From positions 1-21,949 of IMG/VR virus record IMGVR_UViG_3300011430_000045: 21,949 nt of DNA. One strand, 5' to 3'. Below, piece after piece: positions 5,843 to 13,393 of the stretch. The DNA is from a virus. A program made the translations under genes and the position numbers. The notes beneath the pieces were generated by a model. That model worked only from the letters and a program-made list of their open reading frames with translations. It did no database searches and had not been told where the DNA came from. The stretch's first letter is position 1. Every line of letters begins with the position of its first letter.

Positions 5843-7528
5843 ATGCCCGCGACGATCGAAGAGCTGCGCGTGCAGTACGCGGCGGCGGTGCCGGTGTACG
5901 TGCGCGACTCGCTCGAGTCGTGGGAGCTCGTGCTCAGCGAGACGGGCGACGCAATCTCGGCCCACGGGACCGCACGAGCGGCGCTCCTCGCCTCGCTCGA
6001 TCTCGCCGCGATCGGCGGCAACCCGGAACGGCGCGCACAGGGCAAGTCGGCGGGCTTCGTCAAGAAGGCGAACCTGCGCGAGGACGGCGAGCCGGTCGGC
6101 GTGTGGCGATGGCTCGACGCGAGCGCCGAGGAAGACGAGCCGATCGGCAAGACGCGGATCACCGCGGCCGCGCTCTGGGAGATGGCCGCCGGGCTCAACG
6201 AGCGCAAGAGCGCGATCCCGATCAACGGCGGTGGTGCACCGCGCGCGGATTTGCAGTTGAGCCTGCCGCACGGCGACGCGTACCTCGGGAGCGATCACCC
6301 GGCGAACGGATACGCGCACGTCGGCGCGATAGTGGTCGACGAAGACGGGCGTACGCACCTCTTCCTATATAGCGAGCTCCTTCCGCCGATCGCGGCTGAG
6401 ACGGATCTCGGACGGCTCGCGTACGGCTCGATCCGCTTCTACGCGGACGACGTCGACGAGGACGACAACTACGCGATCAAGGGCGCGGTGCTGATCTCGC
6501 ACGCGCTCACCAACGACCCCGCGGTGACGACGCTGTCGGCGGGGAGCGAGCGCGTGCAGCTCGGATCGACGCGCGGGTTCCTCGGGACTCGCACACGGAG
6601 GATGACCGTCATGGCGGAGAAGACGAAGGACCAGCGCGGTCCCGCGGGCGAAGTGTTGGCGAAGATCGCCGGCGTCCTCGGGCTCACGATCGAAGACGTC
6701 GAGGCCGACTACTACAAGGTGCACGACGCGGTCTGCGCGCTCGCGCAGGCGAAGAAGGTCGAAGACATCGTCGCCGGCGCCGACGCGGCGCCGGCCGAAG
6801 GTATGTCGACTGCGGCACGCGGTGCGCGAGCCGTCGAGGGCATCGCGCCCGACAAGGTCGAAGACGCGCTCTCGTCGCTGATCGCGTGGGGGCAGGATGT
6901 TCTCGGTAAGCCCGAGGCACCCGCGAGCGAGGTGCTCGACGAGCTCGTCGCGCGCAAGGAAGAGATCGCAGCGGCGCTCGGCGCCGACACCCCGCCGCCC
7001 GAGGGCGAAGGCGAGTCCGTCGAAGCGGCTGCCGAAGAGAAGCCGGAAGCCGAGGAGCAGGAAGAGCCCGAAGAGAAGCGCACGGCGCGCGAGCGCGCCA
7101 CCGCGGTCTCTGCGGAGCGCGATGCACTCCGCGCGAAGGTCACGCGGTACGAGACGACGGAGTGGATCGACGGCGAACTCGCGAAGCGCAAGATCGCGCT
7201 GAAGCCCGAGGCGCGCTCGGCTCTGATCGAAGACGCGATCCGCCACGGCCGCGATGTCGCGCTGAAGATCATCAACGCGCACAACGCGCCGCCGCGCTCG
7301 CACCCGCTCGATGAGAGCGGTGCGCCAGCGGCCGCTGCGCCGACGTCGTTCCGCGCAGCGGTAGACGCCTGCATGAGGGACGCGCGCGCCGAACTCGAGA
7401 TCGAGAACGCTTCGGCGGCAGCGCTCCCGCACTACGTGCGCGCTCGCGCGCAGCAGCTCGCGCTCAAGCGCTGGCCGGAACTGAAGAGCAACCCGGCGGC
7501 CGGTGACGGCGCCGCGCCTGCCGCCTGA
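5843..7528 (+). CDS. Mu gpI-like prohead protease fused to scaffold
   Basis: A 561-aa protein. Residues 1 to about 240 resemble the phage Mu protease I family: an INGG segment where the family usually has an IPxDYxH-type motif (residues 126-130), then SDHPANGYAHVGAI (150-163), a GRLAYGSIRFYADD strand (190-203) where family members have the YRxxSPxF-type serine region, and the hallmark HALTNDPAV (220-228). Residues from about 257 on are a helical, acidic scaffold with EEKPEAEEQEEPEEKR and a long coiled-coil-like part, ending with a domain that contains LPHYVRARAQQLALKRWPEL. The protease would cleave scaffold and head proteins during maturation. The usual catalytic His after the IP motif is replaced by Gly; H152 or H220 could serve instead, so activity is uncertain. 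The 6-nt gap after the 64-aa gene suggests one transcript. Confidence 0.78.
   Translation: MPATIEELRVQYAAAVPVYVRDSLESWELVLSETGDAISAHGTARAALLASLDLAAIGGNPERRAQGKSAGFVKKANLREDGEPVGVWRWLDASAEEDEPIGKTRITAAALWEMAAGLNERKSAIPINGGGAPRADLQLSLPHGDAYLGSDHPANGYAHVGAIVVDEDGRTHLFLYSELLPPIAAETDLGRLAYGSIRFYADDVDEDDNYAIKGAVLISHALTNDPAVTTLSAGSERVQLGSTRGFLGTRTRRMTVMAEKTKDQRGPAGEVLAKIAGVLGLTIEDVEADYYKVHDAVCALAQAKKVEDIVAGADAAPAEGMSTAARGARAVEGIAPDKVEDALSSLIAWGQDVLGKPEAPASEVLDELVARKEEIAAALGADTPPPEGEGESVEAAAEEKPEAEEQEEPEEKRTARERATAVSAERDALRAKVTRYETTEWIDGELAKRKIALKPEARSALIEDAIRHGRDVALKIINAHNAPPRSHPLDESGAPAAAAPTSFRAAVDACMRDARAELEIENASAAALPHYVRARAQQLALKRWPELKSNPAAGDGAAPAA
6597..6601 (+). promoter_or_regulatory. Internal Shine-Dalgarno for the nested scaffold gene
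   Basis: GGAGG lies inside the protease-scaffold gene, 9 nt before an in-frame ATG at 6611 (a closer ATG at 6602 directly abuts it). The spacing to 6611 is ideal. It falls exactly at the boundary between the protease domain and the helical scaffold part, which supports a real internal start. Confidence 0.65.
6611..7528 (+). CDS. Nested scaffold protein (Mu gpZ-like), in-frame internal start
   Basis: Translation from the internal ATG at 6611 would give a 305-aa protein identical to the C-terminal part of the protease-scaffold polypeptide, beginning MAEKTKDQRGPAG. Phage Mu is known to make its scaffold (gpZ) as the C-terminal part of gpI from a nested start in the same frame, and lambda does the same with C and Nu3. 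The supporting evidence here is the GGAGG at 6597-6601 with good spacing, the position just after the ALTNDP hallmark of the protease domain, and the acidic helical composition of the product. It would be made in excess over the protease to guide capsid assembly. No transcript or protein evidence is available. Confidence 0.62.
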   Translation: MAEKTKDQRGPAGEVLAKIAGVLGLTIEDVEADYYKVHDAVCALAQAKKVEDIVAGADAAPAEGMSTAARGARAVEGIAPDKVEDALSSLIAWGQDVLGKPEAPASEVLDELVARKEEIAAALGADTPPPEGEGESVEAAAEEKPEAEEQEEPEEKRTARERATAVSAERDALRAKVTRYETTEWIDGELAKRKIALKPEARSALIEDAIRHGRDVALKIINAHNAPPRSHPLDESGAPAAAAPTSFRAAVDACMRDARAELEIENASAAALPHYVRARAQQLALKRWPELKSNPAAGDGAAPAA

Positions 7529-7552
7529 GCGCGGCCAACGGGAGAGAGACCA

Positions 7553-7957
7553 ATGGCATACGCAGTCCACCACGTTCTGACCGAAGCGTTCGTCGCGGCC
7601 GAGGAGGTCGAGGCGTACCGGCTCGTGATCGTCGACCCGACCGACGAGTACAAGTGCCGTTACCCCGAAGCGGACAGCGATACCCAGCTGCTCGGGATCA
7701 CCGCCCACCACGCTGCATCTGGCGAGGTAGTGGATGTGGTGACGCTCGGCGTCGCGCTGCTCGATGTCGATGCGACGACCGACATCGTGCACGGCGACGA
7801 CATCGTCGCAATCAGCACCGCGGGTAAGGGCCAGAAGTGCCCGACCACCGCTGCAACCGTCTTCGAGTGCATCGGGTATGCGCGCACCGCCGCGACCGCC
7901 GCGGCAGAACGCATCCCCGTCTACATCTCCAAGCACCCCCGAACCGTCCCGGCGTGA
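7553..7957 (+). CDS. Probable capsid decoration / head stabilisation protein
   Basis: A 134-aa, mostly strand-forming protein directly before the major capsid gene, the usual place of the small trimeric decoration or cement protein (lambda gpD or DUF2190-like). It has the pattern of this group: an N-terminal EEVEAYRLVIVDPTDEYKC, a DTQLLGITAHHAASGEVVDV segment, then VTLGVALLDVDATTDIVHGD and an AISTAGKGQKC stretch. This matches the layout in which a solvent-exposed loop is followed by a Gly-rich turn and a strand to the C-terminus. Start by ATG after GGGAGAGAG. The family call relies on position and on the strand pattern. Confidence 0.6.
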   Translation: MAYAVHHVLTEAFVAAEEVEAYRLVIVDPTDEYKCRYPEADSDTQLLGITAHHAASGEVVDVVTLGVALLDVDATTDIVHGDDIVAISTAGKGQKCPTTAATVFECIGYARTAATAAAERIPVYISKHPRTVPA

Positions 7958-7989
7958 TCGCTGGCTGAAGACCACCAGGAGTCAACAAG

Positions 7990-8958
7990 ATGACTGCATA
8001 TCCCATCAGCCCGCGCGACGCGCACGTCAACGCGGCGCTTTCCGACTTCGCGTCGAGCTACGTCAACTCGCAGTTCATTGCGGAAGACGTGTCCCCTGTG
8101 CTCCTCGTCAACAAGGAGAGCGACTCGTTCTGGAAGCGCTCGCGCATCGATCAGGCGACGATCGTCAATGATCGTGTCGGCGCGCGCTCGTCCATCAACG
8201 AGATCAACTATGAGGTCGAAGAGGCCTCGTATAACTGCATCGGCCGCGGCCTGAAGCATCCGATCCCGGAGGCGCTCAAGCTCAACGCGGACCCTGCGCT
8301 CAACGTGCAGCAGATCGGCACCGCGACCGTGATGCAATACATCAAGCTCGCGCGCGAGGACCGTGTGGCCACGCTCGTTATGACGTCGGGCAACTGGGCG
8401 TCTGGCAACACCGGCGCGGCGGCGGCGGTGTGGACCGACGACGTGGCGGGCGCGCCGATCGACGACATGCATACGGCGCTCGAGGCGATCCCGTTCAACG
8501 GCGAGGACGTGATGGTCCTCGGCGTCTGCTCGGACCTCGTGTGGAACGACCTCTCGATCCATCCGCAGGTCATGAGCTTGCGCGGCGGCGGCAACACGGG
8601 CGGCGGTCCGGTCACGAAGGACGAGCTCGCGGCGTTCCTCGGGATCGACGGCTTCCGCGTTTCCAAGGTGCACAAGAACACAGCGAACCTCGGCGTCACC
8701 GCGAGCTACTCGCGGGTGTGGGGATCGACGACCTTCGCGTTCGTCGTGGTCCCGCGGCAGATGTCGAGCACGGAGCAGATGGCGTTCAGCGTCACGTTCC
8801 GCGCGAACCTTCCGGGCTCGTCCGGAGGCATGCGTGCACGCGAGTGGCACGAGCCCGGGCAAGGCATCGGCGGCACCGACTTCGTCGCGGTCGAGCTGAA
8901 GGACGACGAGAAGATCGTCCAGAACGACGCCGGTTACCTCCTCACGAGCGTCCGCTGA
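7990..8958 (+). CDS. Major capsid protein (HK97 fold)
   Basis: A 322-aa protein that should form the icosahedral shell. It is of typical length for Mu-type capsid proteins (Mu gpT is near 300 aa), follows the protease, scaffold and decoration genes in the usual order, and has a strong AGGAG Shine-Dalgarno (7977-7981) befitting an abundant protein. The N-terminal helix region includes ALSDFASSYVNSQFIAEDVS, followed by the strand SPVLLVNKESDSFWK typical of capsid proteins of this group. Near the end, VVPRQMSSTEQMAFSVTFRA and YLLTSVR form the final strands. No long N-terminal delta domain is seen, consistent with a separate scaffold. Confidence 0.85.
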   Translation: MTAYPISPRDAHVNAALSDFASSYVNSQFIAEDVSPVLLVNKESDSFWKRSRIDQATIVNDRVGARSSINEINYEVEEASYNCIGRGLKHPIPEALKLNADPALNVQQIGTATVMQYIKLAREDRVATLVMTSGNWASGNTGAAAAVWTDDVAGAPIDDMHTALEAIPFNGEDVMVLGVCSDLVWNDLSIHPQVMSLRGGGNTGGGPVTKDELAAFLGIDGFRVSKVHKNTANLGVTASYSRVWGSTTFAFVVVPRQMSSTEQMAFSVTFRANLPGSSGGMRAREWHEPGQGIGGTDFVAVELKDDEKIVQNDAGYLLTSVR

Positions 8959-8993
8959 TGAGCGGCGCGAGAGCGCATGGGAGCGACGCATGA
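8958..8993 (+). CDS. 11-codon linking mini-ORF (possible coupling leader)
   Basis: An 11-codon frame (MSGARAHGSDA) begins at the ATG in TGATG that overlaps the capsid stop and ends at a TGA that overlaps the next gene's ATG (ATGA, 8990-8993). It would let ribosomes finishing the very abundant capsid gene continue without a break to the following gene. A chance arrangement in a 31-nt gap is also possible, so it is listed only tentatively. Confidence 0.25.
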   Translation: MSGARAHGSDA

Positions 8994-9610
8994 GCAACGC
9001 GAACTGGGAACAGATCAAGTACGCGCTCAAGAGCATCCTCAGCTCGACGGCGTACGACAAAGCGATCCGCACTACGAGCACGCTGCACATCACCGGTGCA
9101 GCGTCGCTCACGGGCGGCATCGCGCAGGCGACCGCGTACAGCGGCGCGCACAACATCACGCCGGCGGCAGCGACGACGGGAACTGACACGGCGTTCGCCA
9201 ACGGCACGCAGTTCGTCTCGTCGATCTTCGTGCCTGCGAACAAGACTCTGACGGGCGCTGGGTACCTCATCGGCTCGGTCGGTGGTACCGACAAGGTGTA
9301 CGCCGTCCTCTATAGCGCGGCTGGCGCGGTGCTCGCGAACTCCTCTGTTGCCAGCGGAGGCGCGACCGTCGGGACCGCGGCGAACGTGCAGACGCTCGCG
9401 TTCACCGCGACGTATGCGGCAGTCGGTCCGGCCCTCTACTACGTGGGCATCAGCGCGAACGGGAACACGGCGAAGATCCGAACGGTCCCAGCGCACTGCC
9501 AGGGATCGATCTGGGGCAACAGCGTTTCCCAGACACACGGCACCGTGGCTGCCATCACTCCGATGACCGCCTTCACGGCCGACAAGGCGCCCTACCTCTT
9601 CCTCTACTAG
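8990..9610 (+). CDS. Probable accessory head protein (β-sandwich)
   Basis: A 206-aa protein with a short helical start (NWEQIKYALKSILSS) and then a Ser/Thr/Gly/Ala-rich body of short strands, including TDTAFANGTQFVSSIFVPAN, TDKVYAVLYSAAGAVLANSS and YYVGISANGNTAKIRTVPA. The strand-turn alternation suggests a β-sandwich, comparable with head fibre or decoration proteins found beside capsid genes in other phages. The ATG at 8990 is preceded by GGGAG at 8979-8983. Its immediate place after the capsid gene points to a virion protein on the shell, as inference. It might bind host surface glycans, but nothing shows that directly. Confidence 0.5.
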   Translation: MSNANWEQIKYALKSILSSTAYDKAIRTTSTLHITGAASLTGGIAQATAYSGAHNITPAAATTGTDTAFANGTQFVSSIFVPANKTLTGAGYLIGSVGGTDKVYAVLYSAAGAVLANSSVASGGATVGTAANVQTLAFTATYAAVGPALYYVGISANGNTAKIRTVPAHCQGSIWGNSVSQTHGTVAAITPMTAFTADKAPYLFLY

Positions 9611-9617
9611 GAGCACC

Positions 9618-9950
9618 ATGCGAGCCGTAGTCACCAAGGCGTTCCACTATCGCCGCACGCGCTATGCGCCGAGCGGCGATCTCGCGGCGCCGAACGTAGT
9701 CGATCTCGACCCCGTCGCGTTCGAGCGCTTCAGCAGCCTCGGATGCGTAGTCGCCGCGTCCGAATACGCGACGAAGAGCGAGGCAGAGGCCGAGGCTGCA
9801 ACGTTCGTCGCCGAAGCGACGAAGATGGCGGCCGAAGTCGGTGCGCGCGAACTCGAAGACGCGAAGGCGTCCTCGACGAGCCACCACGTTATCGACGCCC
9901 CATCGGCGCCGAAGCGCCCTCGCCGCAAGGAATCCCCCTCCAGCTCCTAA
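9618..9950 (+). CDS. Small head-module protein, 110 aa
   Basis: The N-terminal 45 residues (RAVVTKAFHYRRTRYAPSGD then VVDLDPVAFERFSSLGCV) resemble a small module common next to capsid genes: a strand pair, a YxxG-type turn, then DLD and a short helix ending in a leucine-glycine turn. The rest is a long Ala/Glu/Lys-rich helix and a Lys/Arg-rich tail (APKRPRRKESPSSS). Only 7 nt separate it from the preceding gene and an AGGAG precedes the ATG. The strong terminator follows directly, so this is the last gene of the head operon. Function unknown. Confidence 0.6.
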   Translation: MRAVVTKAFHYRRTRYAPSGDLAAPNVVDLDPVAFERFSSLGCVVAASEYATKSEAEAEAATFVAEATKMAAEVGARELEDAKASSTSHHVIDAPSAPKRPRRKESPSSS

Positions 9951-9971
9951 CCTCCTCCTTCGTGTCCATTG

Positions 9972-10012
9972 GCCCCCGCTCGACGTTCCTTTGCGCGTCG
10001 AGCGGGGGCTTT
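9972..10012 (+). terminator. Strong rho-independent terminator after the head genes
   Basis: A perfect 14-bp stem, GCCCCCGCTCGACG at 9972-9985 pairing with its exact complement at 9996-10009, with a 10-nt loop (TTCCTTTGCG), is followed by TTT and then CCT. It lies 22 nt after the last head gene stop. It is among the clearest intrinsic terminators one would expect in a genome this GC-rich, though the U-tract is short (3 T). It separates the head block from the neck and tail block. Confidence 0.85.
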
Positions 10013-10034
10013 CCTATTCGTGCGGGGGTGAGCC

Positions 10035-10505
10035 GTGGCCAACGTCTACACGGACAGCACGGCGCTCACCACGCGCGTCGGCGCGGCGCGTCTGACCGCG
10101 CTCCAAGATCGGAACGCAGACGGCTCGGCCGATAGCGGGGTGCTCACCGCAGCGATCGAGCGCGCGGGCCGCATCATCAACCGCCGCCTGCGCCAGCGGT
10201 ACGGATCGTCGATCCCGTTTGCGCAGCTGACCGACACGCCCGCGACGCCGGAAGAGATCCAAAAGATCGCCGAGGACCTCGTCCTCTACGACCTATACAG
10301 CTTCTTCGAGCCCGAGGGGCGCGACGCGAAGTACCACGAAGCGCTCGCGATCGAGGCGCTCGATGCGCTGCGCAACGGCGAGGACGACATCGACGTCGCG
10401 CGGGCCGCCGCGCACGAAGGGAAGTTCATCGCGGTCTACGACGCCGAGGACCCCGTGTTCTCTGGCGTCGACGACGACGGCGTCTCCCGCATGCGGGGGA
10501 TCTAA
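10035..10505 (+). CDS. Head completion protein, DUF1320 (Mu gp36-like)
   Basis: A 156-aa protein with the pattern of the DUF1320 family: a short N-terminus YTDSTALTTRVG, then LTALQDRNADGSADSGVLTA with Asp-rich turn, then a helix with INRRLRQRYG and a long helical end (EEIQKIAEDLVLYDLYSFF). Family members such as Mu gp36 act between portal and tail during head completion. The GTG at 10035 is the only good start after the terminator, with a GGGGG upstream at 10022-10026. It begins the neck gene group. Confidence 0.8.
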   Translation: MANVYTDSTALTTRVGAARLTALQDRNADGSADSGVLTAAIERAGRIINRRLRQRYGSSIPFAQLTDTPATPEEIQKIAEDLVLYDLYSFFEPEGRDAKYHEALAIEALDALRNGEDDIDVARAAAHEGKFIAVYDAEDPVFSGVDDDGVSRMRGI

Positions 10506-11002
10506 TGGCCACCGTCGTTCTCACGGTGAAGCACCGCACCGAAGGCGGCGGGCTCGAAGCGTGGTCGGCCGCGATCACCGATCCCACGCCGGCGTTGCTT
10601 TCGATGGGTGGTGTGGTCGAGCGGTTCGTAGAGAGCCGCTTCGAGACGCAGACGGATCCCTGGGGCGCCGCGTGGGCCGCGGTGAGCGCGACGACGCTGG
10701 CGCTGCGCGAGAAGCTCGGCGGCGGCGACGCGCTCGCCCTCGCGTCGAAGGTGTATATGCGCCTGCGCACGCGCGGTCGGCGAATCGTCGTCGGTATCGC
10801 GGGGAGCGCGGGGCGCGCGCGGCAGTTCGGCGCGCCGAACAACCGTATCTTCGGGCGCGCGCCGGCGCCGATCCCGCCGCGTCCGGCGATGCCGCTCCGC
10901 GGCGGCCGCATCGATCTACCCGGCGGGCTGCGCGAGCAGCTCATGGACGCTTTCCGAGAGGGCATCCGCAGCGCGGTCCGCAACCTGCGGAGCCGCTCGT
11001 GA
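10505..11002 (+). CDS. Virion morphogenesis protein (Mu gpG / P2 gpS-like)
   Basis: A 165-aa protein that fits the phage virion morphogenesis family: the segment ESRFETQTDPWGAAWAAVS (about residues 44-62, with the DPxGxxW signature), then LREKLG, a basic stretch RGRRIVVGIAG, and a RQFGAPNNRIFG turn leading to IPPRPAMP, as in the family's HQxG...iPaRPF order. These proteins assist joining of the tail to the head in Mu-like and P2-like phages. The start overlaps the previous stop (TAATG), so expression is coupled. Confidence 0.82.
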   Translation: MATVVLTVKHRTEGGGLEAWSAAITDPTPALLSMGGVVERFVESRFETQTDPWGAAWAAVSATTLALREKLGGGDALALASKVYMRLRTRGRRIVVGIAGSAGRARQFGAPNNRIFGRAPAPIPPRPAMPLRGGRIDLPGGLREQLMDAFREGIRSAVRNLRSRS

Positions 11003-11544
11003 CGGCGCAGACGACGTCGTACCTGCGCGGCGCGATCGTGGAGTGCCTCACGATGTCAACAGGCAAACCGCGGGCGCTCGCGGCGGGACACCTCTTCGGA
11101 CAGGGCTTGCCCCCCGGCGTCGATCGCACACTGCGATCGATCCGCGCGAAGGACGCGACGAATCGCAAGAGCGCGTTCGCGATCATCGGGGACATTGAGG
11201 TACCGGGCTCGGTCGCTGACGAGCTCGGCTCCGACCACATCTACGAGTGCCAGATCGTGATCTCGCGCGACTACTTCCTCGGTTGGGAGTTCAGCACAAG
11301 CGACGTAGGCGCGACGATGGACGCGGTGGCGGACGACTTCATGCGCGTCCGCAAAGCGCTCTGTCACCCCGCCGCGCTCGACACGACGGTCGGCGGAACG
11401 GCGACGGGGATCGCGCACGGCGGCTTACGGGCTGCTGGCGCGAAGGCTGCGCCGCGTGTCGAGCAGATCGGCGACGGCCGCGATCGGCTCGTGAACGTGA
11501 TCGATCGCTTCAGCTGCGTTTTCCAGTTCAGCCCCGGCTCTTGA
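10999..11544 (+). CDS. Probable tail terminator / neck protein, 181 aa
   Basis: The GTG at 10999 overlaps the previous stop (GTGA), and the reading frame from here shows strong G/C third-position bias. The N-terminus reads TAQTTSYLRGAIVECLT. Further on, AFAIIGDIEVPGSVADELGS, YECQIVISRDYFLGWEF and VIDRFSCVFQFSPGS alternate strands and helices like tail terminator proteins, whose last strand typically ends in such a VxFxxxF run. It lies between the head-completion gene and the tail tube gene, the usual site of that function. No clear family motif is available, so the call rests on context and general pattern. Confidence 0.5.
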   Translation: MTAQTTSYLRGAIVECLTMSTGKPRALAAGHLFGQGLPPGVDRTLRSIRAKDATNRKSAFAIIGDIEVPGSVADELGSDHIYECQIVISRDYFLGWEFSTSDVGATMDAVADDFMRVRKALCHPAALDTTVGGTATGIAHGGLRAAGAKAAPRVEQIGDGRDRLVNVIDRFSCVFQFSPGS

Positions 11545-11562
11545 GCCGCTCGAGGAGCTGCA

Positions 11563-12807
11563 ATGCCCACGTACGATCAGATGACCGTGCAGCGCGCACG
11601 GTTTGCGGTGGAGTCGACCACCTTCGGCGACGACCTCACCGACGACGTCGCAACGAATTTCTTCGATCTGCGCCACGAGCCGATCAAGTTCATCCCGAAG
11701 ACGGACATGGTGCAGGACACCACCGTCGTGCAGCGCGCGTTTGAGCAGCGCAACGACGTGCTCGGGCCGTCGCGCGCAAGCGCGGCGTGCACGTTCATGT
11801 GGACGGGCACGAACGAAGCGCTCAATGCGGCGGCGACGCCGACGAAGCGCGCGCAATCGAAGCTGATGGAGGCGCTCCTCGGCGGATACAACGCCGCGGC
11901 GGGTAGCCTCGCCGCGAGCGGCGAAGCGACCACCGGATGCGTCGTGACCGCGGCGCAGGGCAGTCGGTTCACCGAGGGCACGATCATCGGGATCACAGTC
12001 GCCGGCGTTATCTACCCGCGGCTCGTCACGAGCCGAGCGACGGACACGCTCGTGTGGTGGCCGGCGCTACCGGCCGCACCTGCAACTGGTGCGGTGATCC
12101 TCAACAGCCAGTCGATCTTCCTCACCGATACGCCTGCGACGCAGATCCAAATGCTCTTCGAGGCCGCGAAGCAGCGCGGCAATATCTGGACAGGGCTCGG
12201 TGGGTGGGGCGATTTCTCGATGGACTTCACGCGGGGCGGACTCGCGAAGTGGTCCTCGACACTGAACTTCGCCGACTACGAGCACGACGACGAGTTCGAC
12301 GTGCCGCAGGGCGGGAGCGCGATCGCGCTCGCGTCGTACGACGACACCGGGCCGATCGTCGTGAGCAAGGGCGGCTGCCACTTCGGCGCAAGCTCGAGCT
12401 CGACGCTGTCGCTCGTGCGGTGCGCGGGGCTCACGGTCAACTTCGCGCGCGAGTTCTTCGACGTCGGCCTTCACTCGGGGGTCGAGGGTCGCACGGAACC
12501 GGAACTCAACTCGCGCACGCGGCGCACGCTCGAGATCACGCTGCTCAAGCCCGACCCGTACGAGGACTATTGGGAGGCGCATCAGGCCCAGACGAACTAC
12601 GGCCTGCTTTTCTGGCTCGACGGTGGCGCCGGCGGCACGCAACGCACTGTGTGCGTCCCGACGATGCAGATCTGTGCCGAGCCCGAGCCGGTCGAAGCCT
12701 TCGGCATGGAAGGCCTGAAGATCAGTTGCCTCATCAAAGAGAGCAACAAGGCGAGCGCGCAGACCGCCGAGGTGCAGCGCTCTCCGATCGTGATCGGGAT
12801 GACCTGA
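11563..12807 (+). CDS. Probable tail tube protein
   Basis: A 414-aa protein ahead of the tail assembly chaperone pair and tape measure, the usual place of the major tail protein. The N-terminal segment includes VQRARFAVESTTFGDDLTDDV. Between about residues 110 and 190 there is an inserted strand-rich module (GTIIGITVAGVIYPRLVTSR, then ALPAAPATGAVILN) of a kind often seen embedded in tail tube and tail-hub folds. The C-terminal half has strands around STLNFADYEHDDEF and LTVNFAREFF. It is longer than minimal tube proteins, which the inserted module explains. AGGAG lies before the ATG. It is abundant in a virion if the call is correct. Confidence 0.6.
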   Translation: MPTYDQMTVQRARFAVESTTFGDDLTDDVATNFFDLRHEPIKFIPKTDMVQDTTVVQRAFEQRNDVLGPSRASAACTFMWTGTNEALNAAATPTKRAQSKLMEALLGGYNAAAGSLAASGEATTGCVVTAAQGSRFTEGTIIGITVAGVIYPRLVTSRATDTLVWWPALPAAPATGAVILNSQSIFLTDTPATQIQMLFEAAKQRGNIWTGLGGWGDFSMDFTRGGLAKWSSTLNFADYEHDDEFDVPQGGSAIALASYDDTGPIVVSKGGCHFGASSSSTLSLVRCAGLTVNFAREFFDVGLHSGVEGRTEPELNSRTRRTLEITLLKPDPYEDYWEAHQAQTNYGLLFWLDGGAGGTQRTVCVPTMQICAEPEPVEAFGMEGLKISCLIKESNKASAQTAEVQRSPIVIGMT

Positions 12808-12829
12808 TCGCGTCGAGCAGGGGGAAGCG

Positions 12830-13393
12830 ATGGCAAACGTGGATGATCTGATCACGCCGCTTCGCGTGGTGTGTGTGTCGACTGACATGGCGATCGACCG
12901 AGTCGAGACGCCGATCGAGGAGTACATAGAGACGCGCGACGAGGGCCTCGTCGTCGCTCTTCCGGGCCGACGCCTTCGATGGGCGACCGTCGGCGCGTTG
13001 AGCCTCGACGACTTCATGGTCGTCGATTCCTATCCGCCCGGCGCGCAGAAACTGCGAGCAGCATTCATGAACTCGGTGCGCTCGATCGAGAACTACGACG
13101 AGCACGGCGATGCACTTCGCCCCTCGCGGCCGTTCCAACAGGCGGACGGCACCGAGCGCTTCATCTGGACGCTGGACGAATTGCGGAGGATCTTCCTTCG
13201 ACTCGGCGCGCACTTCATCTACGAGCTCGGCTATCTCGCACACGAGAGGGCCATGGTCGAAAAAACAGAGGGCGGCTGCGTCTACTACACGCGGCCGCCT
13301 TCGTTGCAGCACGGGCTAGAACAGATCGCGCGCCAGCATGCGGCGCAGAGCCGGATGAGCGATGGGACCCCGCCCAACGCGAGGTCTGCGTAA
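12830..13393 (+). CDS. Tail assembly chaperone, upstream part (G-like)
   Basis: A 187-aa protein between the tail tube gene and the tape measure, where lambda carries G and GT. A helical middle with WTLDELRRIFLRLGAHFIYE and a final part HGLEQIARQHAAQSR fit a chaperone that coats the tape measure during tail assembly. The third-position GC bias holds in this frame up to the stop. Near the end lies an A6 run followed by a strong hairpin (13260-13299), and the frame -1 to this one stays open beyond the stop as the next entry. A GGGGAAG lies before the ATG. Confidence 0.65.
   Translation: MANVDDLITPLRVVCVSTDMAIDRVETPIEEYIETRDEGLVVALPGRRLRWATVGALSLDDFMVVDSYPPGAQKLRAAFMNSVRSIENYDEHGDALRPSRPFQQADGTERFIWTLDELRRIFLRLGAHFIYELGYLAHERAMVEKTEGGCVYYTRPPSLQHGLEQIARQHAAQSRMSDGTPPNARSA
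13260..13299 (+). promoter_or_regulatory. Candidate -1 frameshift signal: A6 run and hairpin
   Basis: GTC-GAA-AAA-ACA in the G-like frame contains six A (13260-13265), the longest A run I saw in the window. After a 5-nt spacer comes a 10-bp stem, GGCGGCTGCG at 13271-13280 with CGCGGCCGCC at 13290-13299 (one G-U pair), and a 9-nt loop. The AAA codon at 13262 can re-pair as AAA one base back, and the A run could also slip in transcription. The run is not in the ideal X-XXY-YYZ phase, so efficiency is uncertain. Confidence 0.5.

Noticed and set aside
4219-6225. 668-codon open frame on the minus strand
   Set aside because: It lies opposite the well-supported portal and protease genes. The composition (Arg/His/Asp-rich) is the usual result of antisense reading in GC-rich genes, and it has no ribosome site or recognisable motif.
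6365-7975. 536-codon open frame on the minus strand
   Set aside because: It mirrors the protease-scaffold and decoration genes, which have good ribosome sites and family pattern; it is a shadow.
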